64,000 bases of DNA from Saccharopolyspora gloriosae (GTDB lineage Bacteria > Actinomycetota > Actinomycetes > Mycobacteriales > Pseudonocardiaceae), in the NCBI RefSeq assembly GCF_022828475.1, contig NZ_CP059557.1:5317470-5381469 (forward strand), given 5' to 3'. A program made the translations under genes and the position numbers. Numbering within the stretch: the first letter of the stretch is position 1; each line of letters begins with the position of its first letter. Positions 34,690-42,547 of this stretch are shown one piece after another. Under the pieces are notes generated by a model. The model was not told the origin of the DNA. It did not search any database and saw nothing but the letters and a program-made list of their open reading frames with translations.

Positions 34690-36753
34690 TCACCTGAGCA
34701 GCTTGTCCGGGGTGATCGGCAGGTCGCGTATCCGGATGCCGGTGGCGTGGTAGGCGGCGTTCGCGATCGCTGCGGGCGAGCCGACGATCCCGATCTCTCC
34801 GACGCCACGGCTGCCCATCGGGTTCGAATGCGGATCGTGCTCGTCGAGCCAGATCGCGTCGATGTCGGCGACGTCCGCGTGCGCGGCGATGTGGTACTGC
34901 CCGAAGTCGTGGTTGATGACGTGCCCGAACTGCGGGTCGAGCACGCTGTGCTCGTGCAGCGCCATCGACAGGCCCATCGTCATGCCTCCGATCAGCTGCG
35001 ACCGCGCGAGCAGCGGGTTGACGACCCGGCCCACGGAGAACACTCCGAGCATCCGCGGCACCCGCACCTCACCGGTGTCGGCGTTGACTCGGACTTCGGC
35101 GAAGTGAGCGCCGAAGGAGTGCATCGAGTACCGCTGCGCGTCCGGGTTGTCGGGCATCGCCCCGTCCGCTTCATCGCCGTCGTCGGGGTCGGTGCCGAAC
35201 TTCTCCCGGAATCGCCGCGCCGCGTCGACGACGGTCGAGCCCCACGACCCCAGCCCGGAGGAGCCGCCGGCGACGGTGGCGGCGGGCAGGTCGGTGTCGC
35301 CGATCTCCAACCGCACGTCCTCGAAGTGGCAGCCCAAGGCGTCGGCCGCGATCTGGCTCAACGCCGTCCAGGTCCCGGTGCCGAGGTCGGCCGCGCCGAT
35401 GAGCACTTCGTACCGCCCGGCGTGGTGCCGGATGGTGGCGGTGGAGCCGGGCATGGCGTAGCGCGGATAGGTGGCGCTGGCGACACCGGTGCCGACGAGC
35501 CAGTCCCCGTCCCGATGGGGTTCGCGCCCGGCCCACCCGAACCGTTCGGCGCCTTCCCGGAGGCATTCCGCGAGGTGCCGGGCCGAGAACGGACGGCCGG
35601 TGCCCGGGTCGACGGCGGGTTCGTTGTGGGAGCGCAGTTCGATGGGATCCAGTCCGCACGCTTCGGCGAGTTCGTCCATGGCGACTTCGGTGGCGAACAT
35701 GCCCGGCGCCTCGCCCGGTGCGCGCATCCAGAACGGCACCGGCACGTCCAGCGCGGCGAGCCGGTGGGTGGTGCGCCGGTTCGGCGCCGCGTACATGGTC
35801 CGGGTGCCGACCGCGGTCTGTTCGGCGAATTCCTGCACCGTCGCGGTCTGTTCGATCACGTCGTGGGCGACCACCGACAGCGTTCCGTCGCGGTCCGCTC
35901 CGAGCCGCACCCGCTGGATGGTGGGTGTGCGGTAGCCGACGAGCGCGAACATCTGCTGCCGAGTCAACGCCAGCTTCACCGGCCGTCCGCCCGCCATTCG
36001 CGCGGCGAGCGCGGCGAGGATGTTGTGCGCGTGCGCGGTGCCCTTCGATCCGAATCCGCCGCCGACGTGTGGTGCGATCACCCGAATCCGTTCCGGTTCC
36101 AGCCCGAGAACCGGCGCGATCCGGGACCGCATCACGTGCACGCCTTGCGTGGAGTCGTGCAATGTGAGGGTGCCGTTGCTCCAGCTCGCGATGGTGGCGT
36201 GCGGTTCCATCGGACTGTTGTGCTCCATCGGAGTCGTGTAGGTCTGCTCGATCACGACTTCCGGCCGGGCTGCCTCCACGTCGCCTTCGTGGCTCTCCGC
36301 GGGAAAAGCGGGATTCACGACCTCCGGTGTGTAGAGCGCCTCGTGGTTGGCCCGCAGCACCACGTCGTGCTGTTCCTGCCGGTACTCGACCCGAACCAGA
36401 CCGGCGGCCTGCCTGGCGATCTCCGGTGTCTCCGCCAGCACCGCCCCGATCAGCTGGCCGCGGAACGCGACTTCCGGTGTCTGCAACACCCACAGCTCGG
36501 CGTCGGAGTCGGTGGCCAGCCGCGGCGCGTTCTCGTGCGTGAGCACCACCGCGACCCCGTCGAGGTCCTCCGCCGCGTGCGAATCGATGTACCTCACCTC
36601 GCCACGCGCGATCTCCGCTTGCAGCGGATGCACGTACAGCGGCGCGCTCGTCGGATGCTCGAACGCGTAAGGCGCGGTACCGGTGACCTTCGCCCATCCG
36701 TCGACCCGTTCCATCGGCGTCCCGATGGCCCGCGGCCGCAGCAAGTCCGTCAT
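34690..36753 (-). CDS. Molybdenum-binding subunit of a xanthine-oxidase-family (PaoC-like) aldehyde oxidoreductase
   Basis: The 687-residue protein has the molybdopterin subunit pattern: RVDGWAKVTGTAPYAFE at the start, VGGGFGSKG, WMRAPGEAPGMFA (cofactor contacts) and the late GSRGVGEIGIVGSPAAIANA, whose glutamate in GVGEI is the catalytic base. Substrates of the family are aldehydes or purines. The FAD subunit beside it is PaoB-like, which suggests aldehydes. The ATG at 36753 overlaps the FAD-subunit stop (ATGA). No Tat signal is on this subunit. The length is normal for the short (about 700 aa) class. Confidence 0.92.
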   Translation of the reverse strand: MTDLLRPRAIGTPMERVDGWAKVTGTAPYAFEHPTSAPLYVHPLQAEIARGEVRYIDSHAAEDLDGVAVVLTHENAPRLATDSDAELWVLQTPEVAFRGQLIGAVLAETPEIARQAAGLVRVEYRQEQHDVVLRANHEALYTPEVVNPAFPAESHEGDVEAARPEVVIEQTYTTPMEHNSPMEPHATIASWSNGTLTLHDSTQGVHVMRSRIAPVLGLEPERIRVIAPHVGGGFGSKGTAHAHNILAALAARMAGGRPVKLALTRQQMFALVGYRTPTIQRVRLGADRDGTLSVVAHDVIEQTATVQEFAEQTAVGTRTMYAAPNRRTTHRLAALDVPVPFWMRAPGEAPGMFATEVAMDELAEACGLDPIELRSHNEPAVDPGTGRPFSARHLAECLREGAERFGWAGREPHRDGDWLVGTGVASATYPRYAMPGSTATIRHHAGRYEVLIGAADLGTGTWTALSQIAADALGCHFEDVRLEIGDTDLPAATVAGGSSGLGSWGSTVVDAARRFREKFGTDPDDGDEADGAMPDNPDAQRYSMHSFGAHFAEVRVNADTGEVRVPRMLGVFSVGRVVNPLLARSQLIGGMTMGLSMALHEHSVLDPQFGHVINHDFGQYHIAAHADVADIDAIWLDEHDPHSNPMGSRGVGEIGIVGSPAAIANAAYHATGIRIRDLPITPDKLLR

Positions 36754-37730
36754 CGCTGCCCTCCCGTCAACTGCCGCAGCGCCGCGACCAGCGTGTTCCG
36801 CGCCATCGGAACTTTGAAAGCGTTGCCCGCCAACGGAGCGGCGGCCGCCAACTCCGCTTCCGCCGCGTCCCGGAACACCTGTTCGCCCACCACCGCACCA
36901 CGCAGCGCGTCCTCGGCCTGCGTGGCCCGCCACGGCTTGTGCGCGACACCGCCGAGCGCGATCCGCGCTTCCCGCACCACGCCGTCCTCGACCTCGACGA
37001 CGGCGGCCACCGACACCAGTGCGAACGCGTACGAGGCTCGCTCCCGCACCTTCCGGTAAACCGACCTCGAAGCCGTCCCCGGCAGATCCACCGCCGTGAT
37101 CAACTCACCGTGCCGCAGCACGGTGTCCCGCTGCGGTTCGTCGCCCGGAAGCCGGTGGAACTCCGCGACCGGGATGCCGCGCTCACCACCGTCGCCCTGA
37201 ACCCGCACGACCCCGTCCAGCGCGGCCATCGCCACGGCCATGTCGGAAGGATGCGTGGCCACACAGTGCTGCGAGGTTCCGAGGATCGCCGCGTCCCGGT
37301 GATGCCCGCCGATCGCCGAACATCCCGCTCCCGGCCGGCGCTTGTTGCACGGAGTCGTCACGTCCTGGAAGTACGGGCACCGGGTGCGCTGCATCAGATT
37401 CCCACCGGTGGTGGCCAGATTCCGCAACTGCCCCGAGGCACCCGCGAGCAACGCCTGCGCCAGCACCGGAAACCGCCGCCGGATCAGCGGATGCGCCGCC
37501 AGGTCGCTGTTGCGCACCGCGGCGCCCACCCGAACCCCGTCCGGCAGTTCCCGCACCTCGTCCAGCGGTAACCGCGACACGTCCACCAGCAACTCCGGAT
37601 CGCTGACCCCCAACTTGAGGTGGTCGACAAGGTTCGTACCGCCCGCGAGGAACACCGCGCCCGGATTCCGCGTCACCGCCCCCACCGCGTGCGCGACGTC
37701 GGTGGCCTGCTCGTAGTCGAAGGGATTCAT
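36750..37730 (-). CDS. FAD-binding subunit (PaoB/YagS-like) of the aldehyde oxidoreductase
   Basis: The 326-residue product has FAD-binding LAGGTNLVDHLKLGV and TTGGNLMQRTRCPYF. Four cysteines at about residues 118, 128, 137 and 156 (RCPYF, PCNKR, GCSAI, QHCVA) correspond to the segment that holds an extra 4Fe-4S cluster in E. coli PaoB, which ordinary xanthine dehydrogenase FAD subunits lack. ATHPSDMAVAMAALD follows. It passes electrons from the iron-sulfur subunit. The ATG at 37730 overlaps the small subunit's stop. Confidence 0.92.
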   Translation of the reverse strand: MNPFDYEQATDVAHAVGAVTRNPGAVFLAGGTNLVDHLKLGVSDPELLVDVSRLPLDEVRELPDGVRVGAAVRNSDLAAHPLIRRRFPVLAQALLAGASGQLRNLATTGGNLMQRTRCPYFQDVTTPCNKRRPGAGCSAIGGHHRDAAILGTSQHCVATHPSDMAVAMAALDGVVRVQGDGGERGIPVAEFHRLPGDEPQRDTVLRHGELITAVDLPGTASRSVYRKVRERASYAFALVSVAAVVEVEDGVVREARIALGGVAHKPWRATQAEDALRGAVVGEQVFRDAAEAELAAAAPLAGNAFKVPMARNTLVAALRQLTGGQR

Positions 37731-38245
37731 CGCGCGCCCTCCCCGGCCCGGCTTGCTCGCTCGGCCACCTCGCGGATGGCGGCCACGATGTTCACGTAGG
37801 CCCCGCAACGGCACAGGTTCCCGCTCATCCGTTCTCGGATCTCGTCGTCGCTGAGCCCGTCCACGTCCGCGGCGACGTCCTCGGTCACGTGACTCGGCCA
37901 CCCCCGAGCGGCCTCGTCCAGCATCCCGACCGCCGAACACACCTGCCCCGGCGTGCAATAACCGCACTGGAACCCGTCGTGCTCCACGAACGCCCGAGCC
38001 ACCGGCCGCTCCCCCAACCCGGCCGCCGTCGTGATCTCCGCACCGTCGCACTGCACCGCCAACGACAAGCACGTGAGCACCCGCCGCCCATCGACCAACG
38101 CGGTGCACGCCCCGCACTGCCCGTGATCGCACCCCTTCTTCACGGAGTTGACCCCGAGGTACTCCCGCAGCGCGTCCAACACCGTCACCCGAGGCTCCAC
38201 CGCGAGCACGAACAACTCCCCGTCCACGGTCCACGTGATCTCCAT
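37727..38245 (-). CDS. 2Fe-2S subunit of the aldehyde oxidoreductase (PaoA-like)
   Basis: The 172-residue protein has the plant-ferredoxin cluster cysteines at residues 39, 44, 47 and 59 (GCDHGQCGAC then LTC). The second cluster motif is QCGYCTPGQ and LCRCGAY, both complete. It is the first gene of a three-gene operon joined by ATGA overlaps. E. coli PaoA has a Tat signal in front of this domain. Here the protein starts directly with the domain (MEITWTVDGE), so the enzyme should stay in the cytoplasm. No chaperone (XdhC/PaoD) gene is adjacent. Confidence 0.93.
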   Translation of the reverse strand: MEITWTVDGELFVLAVEPRVTVLDALREYLGVNSVKKGCDHGQCGACTALVDGRRVLTCLSLAVQCDGAEITTAAGLGERPVARAFVEHDGFQCGYCTPGQVCSAVGMLDEAARGWPSHVTEDVAADVDGLSDDEIRERMSGNLCRCGAYVNIVAAIREVAERASRAGEGAR

Positions 38246-38414
38246 GCCTGGCGCTCCCCTCCTCGACCAGTACTCGACAGGGTGAGCGCCAACCGAGTGG
38301 CCCGCTCGCCGCAGCGGTGACGGGTGGCGGTATCCGTGGGTCCACGGGTCGATAAAGGATCGACTATCGACACCCTCGGATAGCAGACACGTACGCAGCG
38401 TTATCTTGTACCTC

Positions 38415-39377
38415 GTGCCTGAAGACCTGTCGCTGTTCGACGCAGCATCGACCGAATCACCAGCAGAACCATCTGGCGAAACCGCGCTCGACGACGATGC
38501 TGGGCTCCGTGAGGTCGTGGACTGGTTCCGCGCCCAGGGCGACCTCGAAGATCTCTTCGGCTCGGTGTTCCGCCAATCCATCGACGAGGTTCTGGACGGG
38601 CAGCGGACCGGACGCTACGACATCGACGGCGTGACCAAGACGGAGAAGACTTACCTGGGCACGAAGGTGGAGATCGTCACCAAAGCGACCTTCGAGCTTG
38701 AACCGGGCACGAAGATGGACTACCGAATCGAGGGACACGAGGTCGATGCGAAGTTCTCACTGACCTCCCAGTGGCAAATTCCTAGCGAAGCCATGGGCCA
38801 TCTTTGCTTGCTGATGGCCGCCAGCGAGCGACAGCGAACCTTCGAAGCCGGCGTCTTGCGCATAACCGAGGACCTGCTTAACAGTGGGCGCAACAAGGAC
38901 CAGAAAGCGACGATCTCGAGTGCCGCCAGGAAGAAGATCATTTGGCTGTGCCACCGCAGTCCGATGCCTCCCAACATCCTCCTGACGCTGCCGACCGACC
39001 TGGCAGAACGGATCACCAAGCAGACGTCGGGACAGCGGCGGATCAACGAGCTCTTCCGGATCGAACAAGGGCGCGTGATCGACCGGAACACGGCGCTCAC
39101 GGTCTCGATGCAGGCCGACGGCCTCAAACGCTGCCGGGACGCTCGTTCCCAGCTGCGAGATGAAGGGATCGTGGTGCTCGGGCACCAGAAGGACTCCCCC
39201 AGGATCGCTCGAGACCTCGAACTCCCGGTGCCGGAGAAGGGAACTTTCGTTTCCACACGCCTGGTCCCTGTACCTGCCGACACTACCGATCGGAACATCA
39301 CCAGAATCAACGGCGGGTACTACGCGCGCGCGGAGCCTGACGAGCCCGCATCACCGGCGCCGACCATCGACTACTGA
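38415..39377 (+). CDS. NaeI-family type II restriction endonuclease
   Basis: The 320-residue protein lines up with R.NaeI (317 aa) with a constant offset of 16 in the catalytic domain. LDGQRTGRYDIDG and KTEKTYLGTKVEI match strongly. The metal and catalytic residues E70, D86, D95 and K97 of NaeI correspond to E86, D102, D111 and K113 here. The C-terminal topoisomerase-like domain is clear (RINELFRIEQGRVIDR, EGIVVLGHQKDSP). NaeI cuts GCCGGC after binding a second site. Identical specificity here is probable but not proven. GTG at 38415 fits a leaderless transcript from a TATCTT box at 38402-38407. TTG at 38406 is the alternative. Confidence 0.93.
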   Translation: MPEDLSLFDAASTESPAEPSGETALDDDAGLREVVDWFRAQGDLEDLFGSVFRQSIDEVLDGQRTGRYDIDGVTKTEKTYLGTKVEIVTKATFELEPGTKMDYRIEGHEVDAKFSLTSQWQIPSEAMGHLCLLMAASERQRTFEAGVLRITEDLLNSGRNKDQKATISSAARKKIIWLCHRSPMPPNILLTLPTDLAERITKQTSGQRRINELFRIEQGRVIDRNTALTVSMQADGLKRCRDARSQLRDEGIVVLGHQKDSPRIARDLELPVPEKGTFVSTRLVPVPADTTDRNITRINGGYYARAEPDEPASPAPTIDY

Positions 39378-39430
39378 ACTACCCGATCAACCAGCCTCAG
39401 CCCGCACGGCGCAGTTCCTCGCCGGCGGAG

Positions 39431-40216
39431 TCAACCGACCGAAGCGCGCATCGCGGCGCCGGCATCTGAGATGCGCCCGGACTCCTGCAACTGCAGTGCC
39501 AGTCGTATGACTTGGCGTTCGGGCTGCTCCCTGCCGTAGAGCTGGAGGAGTGTCTCGGCGAGGCTATGCTCCTCCCTGCCCCTGAACGCCGTCACGCAGG
39601 TCGCGACCGCCGGGGCGTCCAGCCGCTCCGGGATTTCCGCGATCAGCGCGAGCGCGTCCTCTTGCCTGCCGTCCGCGAGCGCTCCAGCGGCCTTCTCCGT
39701 TAGCTCGTCAACGGCGGCGGCGAGTTCACTCCGCTGCCGGTCCCCCTCGAACAAGGGGACCGGCAACTGTGCAGGCGTTGCGCTTGCCGACAGCGGAAAC
39801 CGAACATCAATGTGGAATTTGTGACACGACTTTGCCTGTTTCTCCAGTTCACGGACACGGCGCACATGACCGGCGCATGCGGGGCAGCGCGCGTCCTTCG
39901 CCTTCCAGTACAAGCTCTCAAGCTCCTCGGCTGTGATGCCGACGGCATCGGCACCCGCGTCCTCGCAAGCAAGGTCACGCAAGGCTGAGACCAGGCGATA
40001 TTCCGGGAATATGTCGCCACTCAGGACCTTGGAGAGCGTGCTGCCACCCATGCTGTAGCCATAGCCCCTTTTCAGGCGGTCGACGATTACGACCAGCGTC
40101 TGCCGCCTCCCCGACCCCAGGTGGCTACAGAAAAGTTTGAGCTGGTCAACCAGCTCGCGTCGCTCCTTCGAAAGACCTTCTCTGATGCGCCGCCCCACAT
40201 CACCTGCTGCTGGCAT
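39431..40216 (-). CDS. Putative HTH regulator with a CxxC motif, defence-locus associated
   Basis: The 261-residue product starts with a helical domain. The segment STLSKVLSGDIFPEYRLVSA looks like the recognition part of an XRE-type helix-turn-helix, of the kind found in many actinomycete regulators. RCPACAGHV follows near residue 115 and could be half of a zinc site. A heptad-like helix comes next, then a C-terminal helical repeat region (about 150-260). The function is not known. It is convergent with the endonuclease gene and divergent from the three-gene module, so it could act as a controller of either. The ATG at 40216 has AAGGG 7 nt upstream. A start at 40243 is possible. Confidence 0.7.
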   Translation of the reverse strand: MPAAGDVGRRIREGLSKERRELVDQLKLFCSHLGSGRRQTLVVIVDRLKRGYGYSMGGSTLSKVLSGDIFPEYRLVSALRDLACEDAGADAVGITAEELESLYWKAKDARCPACAGHVRRVRELEKQAKSCHKFHIDVRFPLSASATPAQLPVPLFEGDRQRSELAAAVDELTEKAAGALADGRQEDALALIAEIPERLDAPAVATCVTAFRGREEHSLAETLLQLYGREQPERQVIRLALQLQESGRISDAGAAMRASVG

Positions 40217-40418
40217 ATTCCAACCCTTTTCAGTGTCGCCCATCCTTCGCCGGTCATTCGCCCCGCGGAGTCATCTTGCCACTTTGAGAGAAAGATGATC
40301 AGGGCTTTGAAAACCTTCGACGCACGGTGTAGACCTGATTCAGCAAAGCGATCCCTGCGGCGACGTATTCCTGTCGTCGCGGACCAGTCCTTGATACCCA
40401 TGCAAAGAGGAGCGACCA

Positions 40419-41117
40419 ATGGATCGTCCATTGTGGACCGACAGGACGTACGGCAGCATGGTTCGCGCAGCGCTTTGGCTCGAGTCCGAGGTCGGAGAAG
40501 GGAACATCTTCAGCAAGAAGCAGCTGCGAGACGCCTTTCCCGAAGTGGCGCAGATCGACCGGCGTGTGCGGGATTTGCGCGATCGCGGCTGGCGGATCGA
40601 CACGAGCCGCGAGGACCCATCCTTGCGCCAGGAAGAACAGCGCTACGCCAGAAAAGGCGAAGACGTCTGGCTTCGCAACCGCGGAAAGTCCGCGGCCACG
40701 GGAAGCCTGACGGCATCCCAGCGGACCAAGATCATGGCTGCCGACAACCACCTGTGCCGATCCTGCGGAATGGCAGCCGGTGACTTCTACGACGGCGGAG
40801 TCATGAGCGCGCAACTCGACGTGGCCCGGCGCCGCATCACGCTTGCTGATGGGTCGACCGAGATCCAGCTGATCACCGAATGCAACCGCTGCCGAGTAGG
40901 AGGCCGAGGCAAGGACGCCGACCCGGCCAAGGTGCTCGACGCCTTGGACTTCCTCGCTCCCCTCGAACGTCAGATCTTCGCCGGCTGGGTGAAGGCAGAT
41001 AATCGCAAGCTCAACGGGATTGAGAAGCTCTGGGGCCTGTACCGGGCTCTCCCGGAGGAGTCGCGCACGACTGTGAAACGCGCGGTTGCCCCCTACGACC
41101 AAGCTGCTGGGAAGTGA
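40419..41117 (+). CDS. HNH-like zinc-finger protein of the defence module
   Basis: The 232-residue protein has an N-terminal helical domain, about 1-90 (winged-helix-like pattern FSKKQLRDAFPEVAQIDRRVRDLRDRGW). A zinc-knuckle region follows, built from CRSC (about residues 113-116) and CNRCR (about 154-157). This spacing and NHLCRSC...LITECNRC resemble an HNH endonuclease fold, but no histidine stands in the usual catalytic places, where AQLDVARRR is found instead. It may bind DNA without cutting it or use other residues. The ATG at 40419 has AGAGGAG upstream. The stop overlaps the ParB-domain gene start (GTGA). No exact family is recognised. Confidence 0.75.
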   Translation: MDRPLWTDRTYGSMVRAALWLESEVGEGNIFSKKQLRDAFPEVAQIDRRVRDLRDRGWRIDTSREDPSLRQEEQRYARKGEDVWLRNRGKSAATGSLTASQRTKIMAADNHLCRSCGMAAGDFYDGGVMSAQLDVARRRITLADGSTEIQLITECNRCRVGGRGKDADPAKVLDALDFLAPLERQIFAGWVKADNRKLNGIEKLWGLYRALPEESRTTVKRAVAPYDQAAGK

Positions 41118-42547
41118 CGATGCTGCGCGAATTCCCTCCGCCGCCCCGTGCGGACGAGATCAGCAACCTGATCAAGAAACGCCTGGCCGAAGCACGTGAA
41201 TCCGGCGGCGTGCGCGAAACCGTCACCGTCGACTGGAACCAGCAACCGCTGCACGTCGAGGTCCTCGAGCTACCGCTGAGCGAGCTGTTCTTCAACCCCG
41301 CCACGCACCGCATTCGCGCCCAGCGCAGCCATGACCCGGAACGCGACAAGGCCCTCGACAACGATCCCTACAGCGAGAGCAGCCAGGAGTACTTGAAGTT
41401 CCTGCTCCAGGCCGAGCCGGCGAATCCCGCCGTTCGCGATCCGAACTTCGACCACCTCAAGGAAAGCCTGCACGAGTTCGGGCAGAACGATCCGGGCTTG
41501 ATCACCTACCACGGCATCGTCGTCAACGGCAACACACGTGCGGCCGCGCTGCGCGAGATCGGTGCGCAATCCATGCGCGTCGGCATTCTCCCGGAGTCGT
41601 TCACCTGGGCGGACATCAACGCAGTCGAGTTGTCGCTCCAGCTGCGCAAAGATCACCGGCGCGAGTACTCATACATCAACCGGTTGCTCGCGATGGAGGA
41701 ACAAGCCGCTCTGGGCAGAACTCCGGAAACCATCGCCAAGGAGTTCCGCATCCGCGTGAACACTCTCCAGCAGGAGAGGTGGATTCTCGGCGTCATCCGA
41801 GATCTGATCGAGCGCAGCAAGACCGAGTATGGCGCATCGCTCGAGCTCATCGACTTCGAGGACCACCAGGAAAAGTTCAAAGAGCTGCACCGCGCTCACG
41901 AGAAGCTGGCGGCCTCCGACCCGGATCGGGCCGAGGTTTTCAAGGAGACTCGACTTTCCTCGATCATGCTTGGCTTCGCCAAGACCGACGTGCGCCACAT
42001 CGAGGATGGCAGCTTTCCAGATACGTACCTCCAAGACGCGCTGCCATCGCAGTTGAATCCGCACGGTTCGGCCGAGGACGCCGTTTCGATCCCAGGCTTG
42101 GGCATGGCTATTCCTGGCGCGTCGTCAGCGGTTTCGTCAGCTCGCGCCCTCAGTGATCGGGTGCTCAGGGCCAAGGCCACGGCTAAAGCCGTCTCCGCCG
42201 AAGTCGGGGAGGACGAGAAGAAGGATGCGCAAGCCACTTTTGACCAGTTGAAGGTCTCCTTCGACAGCGCTATCGACAAGGCTGGCCGGGACATGCGAGT
42301 TCGGAAGCGCAAACAGCTGGCACCCGCCCGACTCGTGGACGCCTGCGCGGATATCGACCAATGCGTCGTGGAGCTGGTGCAGGCGCGGGCCGCACGCGCG
42401 CTGGACGAAGAGGCCTTCGACGACGCGGTGGTGAAGCTGCGGGACAGCGTGCGCAAACTGGCCCAGCAGGCCGGCCGGGGCATTTCCAATCCGGGCGATG
42501 GCGTCTCGTGGCTGCTCGACGCTGCAGCCAGCAGGGGCGTTTCATGA
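41114..42547 (+). CDS. ParB-domain protein of the defence module
   Basis: The 477-residue protein carries a ParB/sulfiredoxin-type domain at about residues 45-160. LPLSELFFNPATHRIRAQRS is the entry and VVNGNTRAAALREIG is the nucleotide-binding GNxR-type motif (G-x-x-R in ParB). The middle has a helix-turn-helix-like segment, TPETIAKEFRIRVNTLQQ. The C-terminal half is helical and charged with coiled-coil character. It is coupled to both neighbours by GTGA and ATGA overlaps. A nucleotide- or DNA-sensing role is inferred. In other defence systems (for example SspE, DndB-like proteins) such domains read modified DNA, but I cannot assign that here. Confidence 0.82.
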   Translation: MTMLREFPPPPRADEISNLIKKRLAEARESGGVRETVTVDWNQQPLHVEVLELPLSELFFNPATHRIRAQRSHDPERDKALDNDPYSESSQEYLKFLLQAEPANPAVRDPNFDHLKESLHEFGQNDPGLITYHGIVVNGNTRAAALREIGAQSMRVGILPESFTWADINAVELSLQLRKDHRREYSYINRLLAMEEQAALGRTPETIAKEFRIRVNTLQQERWILGVIRDLIERSKTEYGASLELIDFEDHQEKFKELHRAHEKLAASDPDRAEVFKETRLSSIMLGFAKTDVRHIEDGSFPDTYLQDALPSQLNPHGSAEDAVSIPGLGMAIPGASSAVSSARALSDRVLRAKATAKAVSAEVGEDEKKDAQATFDQLKVSFDSAIDKAGRDMRVRKRKQLAPARLVDACADIDQCVVELVQARAARALDEEAFDDAVVKLRDSVRKLAQQAGRGISNPGDGVSWLLDAAASRGVS

